Positions 27,610 to 37,349 of a stretch of 64,000 nt of DNA are shown in pieces. Positions within the stretch are counted from its first letter, which is position 1; each line of letters begins with the position of its first letter. Origin of the DNA: DT-111 sp965263225 (GTDB lineage Bacteria; Bacteroidota; Bacteroidia; Chitinophagales; Saprospiraceae); the NCBI GenBank assembly GCA_965263225.1, contig CBDHHG010000011.1, positions 62,001 to 126,000 of the forward strand. Reading direction: 5' to 3'. The notes under the pieces are model-generated. The model had not been told where the DNA came from. It saw only the letters and a list, made by a program, of their open reading frames with translations, and searched no databases. A program made the position numbers and the translations under genes.

Positions 27610-27854
27610 ATCTTTCTTTTTGATCCTTATTGGTTAGGTAAAAACGACCGATTGGTCCATTTTTTGTTGTTTTGGCAAAGGTAGTGAGCTAGTTTAGCAA
27701 ATTCTAACAAACCTAGCCCTAAAAGTACCCCAAGCCAGCTCGACAAAAAATGGGTTCCCAAAATTACTTTCTACAACAACTTTTAGCTTAGTAAGTTGAT
27801 TGATAAGTGATTGGAATGTAGGTATAGGCTGTGCCCTGACCGTTCAGGCCTTTT

Positions 27855-28379
27855 CTAGTTTTCGTAGCTAGAATGGTCCATTTTGTCATTGCCTAATATG
27901 TCTAACCAAATCACTCGAATGAGTCCCTCCCTGACCTTCGATAAACCGAAATGCTCTTCGTTCATCCCGGGAACCTCCCCAACAACTACTCATTGGATTT
28001 CTAATGCGCTGGTATCATACTTCAGTTCCGCCTGAAACCCTACCAACTTCTCAAAGTTCTCCACTCTAAAATCTAGTTGCAGCGTATCAAGGTATCGATT
28101 CATCAAAGAATCTGGATGCTGTAGTGCTTCTTCGGCATTACCCGTAGAAAGAAAGATGCCGGAGTCTAAGCCAATTGTTCCTGCTCCATTGTGAAAGGTC
28201 CGGGTATTTAACCAGTTCCCGTAGAAGTTTATCCCCACAGGAATCATATTATCCGCCAAGAAATAATTTTCGACTAGTTCGGATATTCTAGTTCCATTAG
28301 GTATGGTATCTAATCTGATTTGAGCAAAACAAAGTTGTGCTAAGCAAAAGCACAAAACGACAACTAAATTTCTTTTCAT
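27855..28379 (-). pseudogene. Interrupted remnant of a choice-of-anchor L / cohesin-like surface protein
   Basis: The frame from the ATG at 28379 has a signal peptide (to LCFAQ) and the first part of a choice-of-anchor L domain (ISELVENYFLADNMIPVGI; IGLDSGIFLSTGNAE). It then jumps directly to a cohesin-like strand (ENFEKLVGFQAELKYDTSAL). A TGA at 27992-27990 stops it. Downstream the same frame stays open and keeps the expected domain sequence (VVVGEVPGMNEEHFGL, REGLIRVIWLDILGN) until a TAG at 27857-27855. So there is an internal deletion plus an in-frame nonsense codon; the rest of what was probably a large T9SS protein is gone. Confidence 0.6.
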
Positions 28380-28760
28380 CACACGTTTTTAAGTCAACTG
28401 AAGATTACCGATTGAAAATAATGAAATAGATGTATGATTCACATTAAAATTTATAACAATTGTTCTCGCAGGATCAGATTATCCTGGCTAAGGAACCTTA
28501 CGAAAAACCAAGCAACCTATGAATACGATTCATTAGCTCTCCAAATGGTAACCATCATAAAGACAGTTTCAAAAAATTTCCACGCCAATCCTAGTTGAAG
28601 TAGCGCACCCAAATACATTAAAGATATGATAATGATTAATCTGTAATAAAATAAGTATTTGATGGGCCGTTTACGGTTCCCTTGATCAAAACTTTAGGTT
28701 CTCTCAACTCTTCTTTATCCCCTCCAACTTATATATTGCAGGCCGAAACAATACAAATGT
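28380..28760. other. 381-bp divergent intergenic region, no gene seen
   Basis: It separates the broken surface-protein gene (minus) from trehalase (plus). It is AT-rich, with a small hairpin around 28472-28486 (GGATCAGATTATCC). No exact TAnnTTTG box with correct spacing was found before trehalase; TATATTGC at 28732 is the nearest resemblance. Confidence 0.4.
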
Positions 28761-30347
28761 ATGAAACGGCTACACCTCTTTCCCATAACACTTCTTCTAC
28801 TAACGCTAGCTTGTCGCCCAACCTCCTCTACGGTAGACACCCCGAGCTTCCCCTTCCAAAGTCAGTCACCAGATGTCCGGTATGGTCAGCTGTTTGCGGA
28901 TGTGCAACTGGCTAGAATCTTTCCCGATGGAAAAACCTTTGTGGATTGTAATCCTAAATCCAATGCAGCAGAAATCGTAGCGGCTTACGAGGGAGAGAAA
29001 CAGTTGGAAGGATTTGATTTAGTGGTTTTTGTAGAAAAACACTTTGATCTTCCTAAAGCCTACGCCTCAGGATTTACTAGTGATACCAGTCGATCTGTCC
29101 AAAAACACATTACGCTTCTTTGGGATGTACTTACCAGAGAACCAGAAGTATCCAATGGCGGTTCGCTGATTCCTCTCCCAAATTCGTACATCGTCCCAGG
29201 TGGTCGGTTTAGGGAGGTGTATTATTGGGATAGTTATTTCACCATGCTGGGCCTACAAGTATCCAACAAAGTGGACATGATAGAGAATATGGTAGATAAT
29301 TTTGCCTTCCTGATTGACACCATTGGCTTCATCCCCAACGGAAATCGCACCTATTATAAGACGCGTTCTCAGCCGCCGTTCTTCGCTTCTATGGTCCAAA
29401 TTCTGGCCGAAACGACAAACAGAGAGGCCGCCAAGAAATACCTTCCACAGCTCGTCAAGGAATACATCTTTTGGATGAATCAAGCTGATCAAGTCAGCGT
29501 GAACAGTCCCACCCGACAGCATGTAGTTCGGCTGAAAGATGGAGCCATCCTAAATAGATATTGGGATAGAGGAGATACCCCTCGACCAGAAAGTTATCGA
29601 GAAGATGTCGAAACGGCGGAGGCGAGTGGTAGACCTTTAGAAGAAGTTTACCGGGACCTTCGAGCCGGAGCAGCTTCTGGCTGGGATTATAGCTCGCGAT
29701 GGTTCGCTGATGGGCAAAATATTACTACCATTCAAACTACATCTATCATACCCGTGGATCTAAACGCCCTGTTATACAATCTCGAATTGACCATTGCTAG
29801 AGGCTACGAGTTAAGCGGGGATGAAGAGAATGCTAATATTTATGACCAAAGAGCTGGTCTGCGACGTAATGCTCTGATCCGATATTGTTGGAATGAGGAA
29901 TTGGGTTTCTTTTTTGATTACCAGTTTAAAGAAGATAAGCTTATGCCTACAGTTTCTGTGGCTGGGGCGTTCCCTCTCTTTTTCAATATGGTCGATAGGC
30001 AGCAAGCACAAAAAATGGCCAGTGTCATTGAAGAACAATTATTACAGGCAGGCGGCGTTGTTTCGACTACAAATAATAGTGGCCAACAATGGGATGCCCC
30101 GAATGGATGGGCTCCCTTGCAATGGATTACGATCAAAGGACTCCGGAACTATGGTATGAATGAGCTGGCACAAAAGATTGCCGATCGCTGGATCGATCTC
30201 AATTCCAGAGTATATCAGAATACCGGGAAAATGGTAGAAAAATATAATGTTATGGATATGAGCCTAAGTGCAGGTGGTGGAGAATATCCACTACAAGATG
30301 GCTTTGGCTGGAGCAATGGTGTTTTGTTGAAACTAATGCAGGAATAA
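28761..30347 (+). CDS. treA: Trehalase (GH37), lipoprotein
   Basis: 528 aa. Lipoprotein signal with lipobox LTLAC (Cys about 18). Both GH37 signatures are present: PGGRFREVYYWDSY (about 152-165) and QWDAPNGWAPLQW (about 441-453), together with SGWDYSSRW and a C-terminal YPLQDGFGWSNG. It hydrolyses trehalose to two glucose. The Cys-anchored signal puts it in the periplasm or outer membrane, unlike cytoplasmic TreF. Length is normal. It lies 4 bp before an aldose 1-epimerase in the same operon, which fits conversion of the released beta-glucose anomer. Confidence 0.95.
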   Translation: MKRLHLFPITLLLLTLACRPTSSTVDTPSFPFQSQSPDVRYGQLFADVQLARIFPDGKTFVDCNPKSNAAEIVAAYEGEKQLEGFDLVVFVEKHFDLPKAYASGFTSDTSRSVQKHITLLWDVLTREPEVSNGGSLIPLPNSYIVPGGRFREVYYWDSYFTMLGLQVSNKVDMIENMVDNFAFLIDTIGFIPNGNRTYYKTRSQPPFFASMVQILAETTNREAAKKYLPQLVKEYIFWMNQADQVSVNSPTRQHVVRLKDGAILNRYWDRGDTPRPESYREDVETAEASGRPLEEVYRDLRAGAASGWDYSSRWFADGQNITTIQTTSIIPVDLNALLYNLELTIARGYELSGDEENANIYDQRAGLRRNALIRYCWNEELGFFFDYQFKEDKLMPTVSVAGAFPLFFNMVDRQQAQKMASVIEEQLLQAGGVVSTTNNSGQQWDAPNGWAPLQWITIKGLRNYGMNELAQKIADRWIDLNSRVYQNTGKMVEKYNVMDMSLSAGGGEYPLQDGFGWSNGVLLKLMQE

Positions 30348-30351
30348 ATCT

Positions 30352-31296
30352 ATGTTCAAACTAGAAAAAGGCTTATTTGGGAATTTTGAGCAATTGCATC
30401 TACAGTCAACGGATGGAGAGCATTCATTGAGATTAGTTCCTGGACACGGTGCCTGCTTACTTGATCTTAGCTTGGGAGGGGTTTCTATTCTAGATAGCTA
30501 CAGCACCCCCGGTGAAATGGACCTTAACAATTGGTGTAAAAGTCGTTTTCTTTTCCCATTCCCTAATAGGCTCAAACATGGCACCTACCACTGGGAGGAC
30601 AAAATTTACCAGTTTCCTGTCAACGACGGACAGACGGGTAATGCTTTGCACGGCTTGGGAATGGATAAGGAGTTCCGATATACCCACTTGGATCTCAAAG
30701 AAGAGCAAGCTACTATTGAATGTACCTACAAGGGAGATGGACAAGATCCTGCTTACCCTTTCCGCTTCAGTTTTGTAGTGCGTTTTACTATAAGCACACA
30801 AAATGAGTTTACTCTGGAAATGGCCTTCCAAAATCTTCATTCCAACTCCATTCCTGCGGGGATCGGCTGGCATCCTTATTTTAAACTGGATGAAGAAGGA
30901 GTGAATCGTTGGCAACTTCGGTTTCCTCTTTGTGAAATGATTGGAATTGATCCCTATATGATCCCAACGGGCAAGCGGTATGCCTACGACCGTTTTGAAA
31001 AAAAGAGAACCATCCAAGCCGAAGTGCTAGACAATTGTTTTCTCTTGACTGAACCCGGTGAAAAGGCAGAGCTGATACTCAACAATGAAGAACATCAACT
31101 TACGTATTGGCAAGAAGCAGGTCTCCATAAATTCAACTATGTTCAGGTATTCACGCCCCCACACCGGGAATCCATTGCGATTGAACCCATGACTTGCAAT
31201 ATAGATGCCTTTAATAATGGAGATGGCCTGGTTAAGCTGCACCCAGGCGAGAAAATTCAAGCAAGTTGTGGACTGAAGATGCACAGGCTGGCATAA
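30352..31296 (+). CDS. Aldose 1-epimerase-family protein
   Basis: 314 aa, no signal peptide. Galactose-mutarotase fold with NRLKHGTYHWEDKIYQFPVN, NALHGLG (family His), AGIGWHPYFKL (second family His) and a C-terminal FTPPHRESIAIEPMT carrying the catalytic Glu. It interconverts sugar anomers. Its start is 4 bp after the trehalase stop, so the two are co-transcribed; inverting trehalase releases one beta-glucose, which an epimerase would convert for glucokinase. The predicted location (cytoplasm) differs from trehalase (exported), so import of glucose between the two steps is implied. Confidence 0.9.
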   Translation: MFKLEKGLFGNFEQLHLQSTDGEHSLRLVPGHGACLLDLSLGGVSILDSYSTPGEMDLNNWCKSRFLFPFPNRLKHGTYHWEDKIYQFPVNDGQTGNALHGLGMDKEFRYTHLDLKEEQATIECTYKGDGQDPAYPFRFSFVVRFTISTQNEFTLEMAFQNLHSNSIPAGIGWHPYFKLDEEGVNRWQLRFPLCEMIGIDPYMIPTGKRYAYDRFEKKRTIQAEVLDNCFLLTEPGEKAELILNNEEHQLTYWQEAGLHKFNYVQVFTPPHRESIAIEPMTCNIDAFNNGDGLVKLHPGEKIQASCGLKMHRLA

Positions 31297-31300
31297 ACAA

Positions 31301-32975
31301 CTATTTGGGTCTGGATCGCACCAGGAACAATTCTTTGGCCACTTTAAATTGATCTTCCCGCATCTTGGGTAGTTTCACTTCCTGCCATTCATTCGTTTTA
31401 GGGTATACCCTTTTGTACCTTCCAGGAGTTCCAATTTCTACCGGCATATCAAAAGTATGTACATCCGCTTCCCATTTGTAGGAGACCCTGGTTCCCTTTT
31501 TATCCTGTTTGATGTCATAAACGAGACAAGGAATTTTGGGATACCCCAAGTATTGCTGAAAAAAAGAGCTTAGATCTTGCTGAGTTACCCGATCAAAATG
31601 TCTAATCACTTCAGCGGTTGTCATATGTGAAATTTCATGCTCAGCGTGCAATTGTTTCAGTGTTTTAAACCATAGGTCATCGTCATTGAAGACGCTCCGA
31701 AGTGTATGCAAGATTAAGGCCCCTTTGTAGTAGTGATCACTACCTTTCCAACGATCCCAGTTCACATGCATAGGACCGAGAATAGGTTCTTGATTTTCCA
31801 CGTATGCCCGTTGAGATTGCAGATAACTGACAGCATCTTCGTAACCATATTTACACTCTATGAACAGGGCCTCCATATAGGTGGTAAAAGACTCATGAAT
31901 CCACATTTCAGCATGATCATTACAACTGATGCTATTGCCAAAATACTCATGTCCCGTCTCATGAACAATGATATAATCCCAGTCCATATGACGGGGTATC
32001 ATAGTGCCTAAATATCCTCTCATATATCGATTCCCGTAAGCGATCGCTCCTTGATGCTCCATGCCTAAATACGGTGTTTCAACCAACGCATAACCATCAT
32101 CCCAAAAGGGATACTTACCGAAATACTGCTCAAAACAACTCAAGACCTCCGGTACCTGCTGAAAGTGCTTTTTGGCCTTACTTTCATTTTCTTTCAGTAC
32201 ATAATAATCCAAAGGCATCGTACTACCATCCTTGGTTTGATAAGTTTCCTGCCAATGCATGTAATCAGCGATGTTCAAAGTTACATTGTAATTATTGATG
32301 GGATACCCTACCCGCCAATTAAACTTTCGCCGATCCGCTTCCTCCCGGATGCTTTCTAGCTCCCCATTAGAAACGGCAAATAGGGGTTTGGGAACACCAA
32401 CATGGATACGCATACTATCTGGCTCATCTGACAAATGATCTTTATTAGGCCACCAGAGACTTGCTCCTATACCTTCGCATGCCACGCCAATCCAGGGCAA
32501 CTCATTCGATGACTGTCGCCAAACAAAACCACCATCCCAAGGGGGATTCTTAGCAGCAATAGGCTGTCCTTCGAAAAAGACGGTAAAGAAAGCTGGTTTT
32601 CCCTTGGGCTGTAGAGGGGAACTGAATAAAGATTGCGTTATCTAGCCGTTGGTAGGCAAGTTTTTCGCCTTCAAAAGTGATAGCAGATAATTCCATGTTT
32701 TGAAATAGATCTATCTGCAATCGGTCAAAACTACTCAAGGTATTGAAATGGATCTCTACTTTGCCTTTAATACGCTGCGTCTTTGGAAAGACATCCACCT
32801 CAAGGTCATAATAGTGGACATCATAACAGGTTCGTTCTGGACGAAGCATACCTCGAAGTGTATCTGCCCGGGAAAAGGTTTCGGAGGTGTAAAAACTAGA
32901 TTGACTATGGAGTGAGGTGAACAGCACAGACAACATACAGCCACAACAAAACAGAAGCTTGCTTGGTCGGATCAT
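31301..32975 (-). pseudogene. M1-family aminopeptidase split by a frameshift
   Basis: The N-terminal frame (ATG 32975) has a signal peptide (to SLHSQ) and the M1 start (CYDVHYYDLEVDVFPKTQRI), then reads out of frame to a stop near 32550. The other frame, open from about 32641 down to 31301, carries PKGKPAFFTVFFEGQP, PPWDGGFVWRQSSNELPW, GMEHQGAIAYGN, the zinc site HETGHEYFGN with the downstream Glu in WIHESFTTYMEA, and a normal C-terminus. Removing one base from the four-G run at 32616-32619 restores a single protein of about 557 residues with every catalytic motif. It is therefore either a very recent pseudogene or a sequencing error. Function if intact: zinc exopeptidase removing N-terminal residues from peptides in the periplasm. 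Confidence 0.8.
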
Positions 32976-33079
32976 AGCGGATTATAACTTGGGTTGTAAA
33001 TTTTACTATTTATTAGGAGACAACCGCTGCTCGCCTTCATGTCCGTAAAGCAGATGGGTTGTTCACAGCTCTCTCGAAC

Positions 33080-33910
33080 CTATACTTTTTTAGCTCGACT
33101 GGACATCAGCTTGTCGACCCAACGATGCGGTAGCCAGGAAATTATTCTGGCGAAAAGTCCTCCTTTCATGACTATATAGGTAGGGCGTGGATTGTTCGCT
33201 ACTATTGCCCGATGTACAACCTCTGCCACTCTTTCAGGAGGGATAGCCCCTTTTTCTGTCTTTTGGATGAAACGATCCATATCTTCCAAAACCTTGCCAT
33301 ACTCCGTATGGTCATATTTTCCGGAGAAAGAAAGTGCCTTATCCCAAATCGGAGTCTTGATCGGGCCCGGTTGGATTGATACAGCTGTCACACCATGAAA
33401 GTACAGCTCTCTGCGGAGTCCATGAGTCAGAGCTTCCACCGCATACTTAGAGGCCGAATATAGGCTAGTAAATGGGGAGACCAGGATGCCAGATACAGAG
33501 CTGATGTTGATGATTTTTCCAGCTCTAGCCGGATTCTCGAGTTGCGGGATAAAGGCCTGCGTCACGGAGAGCAAACCAATCACATTCACATCCAGCTGTT
33601 GCCGTATTTCATCAGCACTTAAATACTTTAAAGGGCCGCCCACGGCAATACCGGCATTATTGATCAAAGCCGTTAGTTTTTGATCTCCAATCACTGCTGT
33701 TACCTCTAGCTGGGCTTTCTCGATTGCCGACCGATCCGTCACATCGAATAATAAGGGGCTAAAGGATTGCGATCCAAAATCATCCCTTAGACGTTGGGCA
33801 TCTGCCGGCTTGCGGACGCTTCCAAAGACAAAATAATTTCGGTCAATCAGATATTTAGTGATCGCATATCCAATACCTGTCGAAGCTCCAGTGACAATGA
33901 TATACTCCAT
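33080..33910 (-). CDS. SDR-family oxidoreductase (classical)
   Basis: 276 aa, cytoplasmic. Motifs: TGASTGIG (residues 6-13), NNAGIAVGG (about 88), catalytic Ser in ISSVSGILVSP and YSASKYAVEA (about 150). The C-terminal SWLPHRWVDKLMSSRAKK is basic and hydrophobic, like SDRs acting on lipid or retinol-type substrates. A possible -7 box (TACTTTTG, 33920-33913 minus strand) lies only 3 bp from the start with no spaced -33, so the promoter call is weak. Substrate is unknown. Confidence 0.88.
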   Translation of the reverse strand: MEYIIVTGASTGIGYAITKYLIDRNYFVFGSVRKPADAQRLRDDFGSQSFSPLLFDVTDRSAIEKAQLEVTAVIGDQKLTALINNAGIAVGGPLKYLSADEIRQQLDVNVIGLLSVTQAFIPQLENPARAGKIINISSVSGILVSPFTSLYSASKYAVEALTHGLRRELYFHGVTAVSIQPGPIKTPIWDKALSFSGKYDHTEYGKVLEDMDRFIQKTEKGAIPPERVAEVVHRAIVANNPRPTYIVMKGGLFARIISWLPHRWVDKLMSSRAKKV

Positions 33911-34088
33911 AGCAAAAGTAGTTGTTCTCTGTTTCTAAAGGTAAGAAAAATCCAGCTTTGACAAATCAATTAGAGAATCAGGATAAGGAATAAAAAAAGT
34001 CGAAAACAATCAATGGCATCAAGGGCAAATTTTAGTACATGGAAGGTAGTAAAATGAGCAATACACTAATAAAAGAACTGGTTAACAA

Positions 34089-36782
34089 CTATCTAATCAA
34101 CAACACATCACCCTCGACCAGTCTTTCACTGCCATCAACCAATCGCAAACGAGCATAGAAGACATAAATACCAGGAGGCAATTGCTGCCCTCTACTCAAG
34201 CCATCCCAACCTGCATCAGGCTCGTTCGGCAAAACATCGTGCACCTCAAAAATTGTCCCACCCCAACGATCAAAGATGAGAAAATCTCGAATCAGCGCGA
34301 CTTGGGCATCGTTGGCCATGACGTAGAATCGATCATTCAGATCGTCTCCATTTGGAGAAAAAACCGTTGGCATAAAAACGTCAATAGAAGGATCAATGAC
34401 CAAGCGAACATCTGCTTCGCCACGGCATCCAAAACGGTCAATCAAGCGTAGTGTAAAGGTAGTTTCTTCTTTGATACTTACCTCCGGCTCCAAGCAACTG
34501 GGACAGGTAAAACTAGAGTCCGGAATCCAGCGAATACTTTCCACCAGGCTCTCTGGTATATTCAACTTTGGACGGATTCGATAACTCATTCCGATCTTTA
34601 CGGCTACTTCTTCAGGCAGTTCCACCATATTCTCATAAAAGGCAGGCATTAGCAAAGATTGTTCCAGTCGACAACCCGTTGCATCTTCAATCGTAATCTG
34701 AAAGGTTTGCCCAGCCGTTAACAATTGTAGCGCCTCCTCAGAAACAAAATCTCCGCCATCTATGCTATAGAGATAAGGGGGCACGCCTCCTTTAGCAGTC
34801 AAGACCAAGTTACCACTATTCAATTCCTCACAATCTACCTCTATCTCTTGTAGTGCTTCTGGGCTACTTACCTCCATTGTCACTACTTTCTCACAAGCGT
34901 TGACATCCCAAACCCTTAATTGATAAGTACCAGCAGATAGCTGTTCACGCTCTAAGCTTGAGCCATCTGTATCCAACCATTCCCAATGGAAAGGTGGGCT
35001 ACTTCCGTCAACGGACAGTGAAATTCGACCATCTTGTTCCCCAAAACAAGAAACCGGATCGATATCTATAGCAATGTCAATCGTGGTGACGTCCACTTGA
35101 CCCGCACCTTGAAATGGTCCTTCACAACCCGCATCCCGGAAGTAGCTAATCGAATATTGTCCGGCTTTCGTAGCGGGTAGCCAATATGGGTTTTGATGAA
35201 TTCCTCCAATCATATCTTGTTCCACCCCGTCAATAGCTATTCCCAAGGCCCATGGCACGGCTCCGGTAAAATCCACCTGTAAGTAGGCCGTATCTCCCTC
35301 GCATATATTGGCCTGGCCACTCAATTCCGCCTTGGGAGGAGTGGTGACAATTAATCGGGTGGAATCAATGCCTTTATGGCCACAGGCATCGGTTATGGTG
35401 AGGGCATAGTGTTCCGGGCCATTGCTATTTACAAATATCTCAGCCTCCGAACTTCCCGTACTCCATTCGTAGGTATAGGGCGGGTTCCCCCCCATGATAT
35501 TAGGACTTAGACTAGTCGTATTATTTTCACAAACATAAGCTATCGGTAAGTCGATCTCCACCAAAGCAGCTTCCTCCAAGTATAAGAAGGCAGAATCTGA
35601 ATAACAGGCACAAGGAATATCTAACTCCAATAGGATGCTTTCTCGCCCTTCAGCCAAAGTATCATTGATAGAGAAAATCGGTACTTTAACCTCCGTTTCC
35701 CCCACTGGGATGGTTGCAATTCCACTCAGGGGTTCAAAGTCATCTCCCTCGGTGGCCGTGCTACTCTCCGAGATTTTATATTGTACCGTAACCGGCAAAT
35801 CAACCTTAGAAGGGTCCGCCCTTTCAAAGACAAAATAGCCGTCAGAGCAGCCTTCAGACATGGCTTGCTCCCCCTCCTCATTAATAGAGGAACGAACAGA
35901 AACCACCGAGCCAATATTGAAACTTCCTGCCTCCAGAAAAACGGCAGAGTCATAATAGAAATCGCCTACATCCCCAACCACTAATCGAATGTGGTACGTT
36001 TCGCAGGGGTTGAGTTTCAGCATAGCTGTTAGCGGCTGAGTAAAGCCATCGTATTCGACATCATTAAGTGCCACCGGTTGGTGTGTACTAAGGTTACACT
36101 TATTGGCATCCTCCCCACGTTCATTCCCCAGATAGTAATTGGAGTTGTTTAAATGATTAACCGAATTAATCGCCACAAAGTCCTGCGTTCCAGGAATTAA
36201 GGCCACGTTTTTAGCATTATCAGCAAAATTCCCGTTGATACCAGGTCCACTAATAAAGAATCCGAAGACATCATTGTAGATACTTCCTACAAATTCGCAA
36301 TATTCTTCTGAGGCAAAGACGTATCGAAAGGTAACGAAGGAGTCAAGGGGTACAAAATCAAACTCTAAACCTACCGCATCAAACACTTCTCCAGTGGCTA
36401 AATGATTGAGGTCTGGATCGCCTCCTTCTCGGTTGAAATTACCACTGGCATCCGAATACTTATTAGGTCCTTCGGCATTGCTGATGGTTCCGGTGGACAA
36501 AATGATTCCACGGTCCAAGCCGATGACTTCTTGGGCATTCTCAAAATAGCCGACTCCGTCGACTGGACCAATCCGACTTATGTTCGAAATGTTATCGCAG
36601 GCTCCCTCTGCAAAGATATTTTGCACAAGCTCCTGAGGACCAGGACCTACTACCGTCCTGATACTGGTGTTTGAAGAAGACTTGAGCGGCGCGGTCACCC
36701 AAACCTCTTTGACAGTCATTCCAAGTCCAATCAGGCTTGCAAACAACAAGAGATAAGGGATGGCCAGGGTGTTCTTCCACAT
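34089..36782 (-). CDS. Large T9SS type B surface protein: choice-of-anchor L, Calx-beta, SprB-like, CHU_C
   Basis: 897 aa. A signal segment (about 5-25) is followed by a choice-of-anchor L domain (about 45-290, ELVQNIFAEGACDNISNI, VTFRYVFASEEYCEFVG). Next come a Calx-beta module (about 295-405, ESSTATEGDDFEPLSG, SINDTLAEGRESILLEL) and immunoglobulin-like and SprB-type repeats (about 410-660, SCFGEQDGRISLSVDG, LSAGTYQLRVWDVNACEK). The CHU_C domain closes the protein (about 805-897, FMPTVFSPNGDDLNDRFYV, FDRWGGTIFEV). Expected role: cell-surface adhesion or matrix component exported by T9SS, calcium-stabilised. No promoter was recognised upstream. Confidence 0.9.
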   Translation of the reverse strand: MWKNTLAIPYLLLFASLIGLGMTVKEVWVTAPLKSSSNTSIRTVVGPGPQELVQNIFAEGACDNISNISRIGPVDGVGYFENAQEVIGLDRGIILSTGTISNAEGPNKYSDASGNFNREGGDPDLNHLATGEVFDAVGLEFDFVPLDSFVTFRYVFASEEYCEFVGSIYNDVFGFFISGPGINGNFADNAKNVALIPGTQDFVAINSVNHLNNSNYYLGNERGEDANKCNLSTHQPVALNDVEYDGFTQPLTAMLKLNPCETYHIRLVVGDVGDFYYDSAVFLEAGSFNIGSVVSVRSSINEEGEQAMSEGCSDGYFVFERADPSKVDLPVTVQYKISESSTATEGDDFEPLSGIATIPVGETEVKVPIFSINDTLAEGRESILLELDIPCACYSDSAFLYLEEAALVEIDLPIAYVCENNTTSLSPNIMGGNPPYTYEWSTGSSEAEIFVNSNGPEHYALTITDACGHKGIDSTRLIVTTPPKAELSGQANICEGDTAYLQVDFTGAVPWALGIAIDGVEQDMIGGIHQNPYWLPATKAGQYSISYFRDAGCEGPFQGAGQVDVTTIDIAIDIDPVSCFGEQDGRISLSVDGSSPPFHWEWLDTDGSSLEREQLSAGTYQLRVWDVNACEKVVTMEVSSPEALQEIEVDCEELNSGNLVLTAKGGVPPYLYSIDGGDFVSEEALQLLTAGQTFQITIEDATGCRLEQSLLMPAFYENMVELPEEVAVKIGMSYRIRPKLNIPESLVESIRWIPDSSFTCPSCLEPEVSIKEETTFTLRLIDRFGCRGEADVRLVIDPSIDVFMPTVFSPNGDDLNDRFYVMANDAQVALIRDFLIFDRWGGTIFEVHDVLPNEPDAGWDGLSRGQQLPPGIYVFYARLRLVDGSERLVEGDVLLIR

Positions 36783-37349
36783 AGGAATGATTTGTTCTAG
36801 TTGCTACAAATGGTTGATAATGATCAACAAAATTCGGGCCGCCAGTCGGAATAGATATCGAATGCATCTAAATCTTTTGGGCCCCATTGGCGAGGGGACA
36901 ACCAGGGTTTAGATCTGATCTATTGATACCTGTACTAGGGTTTTAGTGAAGGTCATAGTGCATGCAATCGGACAAATCTGGGATTATTATTTACGTGCTA
37001 TCCAACGCAAAGTTTCTTCACTTATTGTTTCGTTGCTATTATCTCTGGACGAGATGCGGATAGGGGTAGATCGGTGAGTCGCTAATATAATTTTTTTCCC
37101 TATACTTTCCCCTCGAAGGGCTGATTTTTTATTTTCCGGTATTCTTTTGAAAGGATATGGAAAGGCCTATCTTTATTTGCATTAATTCTTTTTAAATATA
37201 AAAAATTATAATAAATTCGCTGTACAATCTAAACCGCCATTCAACTACACCATTTTTCACCCAAAATCTTTGATATATCTGACTAAGAATCATTCAGATG
37301 TGTAAAGGTCAACTCGTCTGCAATTAAACAATTAAATAGCTTTACTTTT
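36783..37349. other. 567-bp divergent gap between two giant surface-protein genes
   Basis: No open frame with family character. The right half is AT-rich (37090-37260). TAGCTTTA at 37336-37343, just before the 1910-aa gene, matches TAnnTTTG at all but the last base, without a -33 TTG at correct spacing. Both flanking genes may be controlled from here. Confidence 0.4.

Noticed and set aside
7896..32975. Programmed ribosomal frameshifting in the M56-like and M1 genes
   Set aside because: No slippery heptamer or downstream stimulatory stem was recognised at either G run, and neither family is known to use frameshifting.
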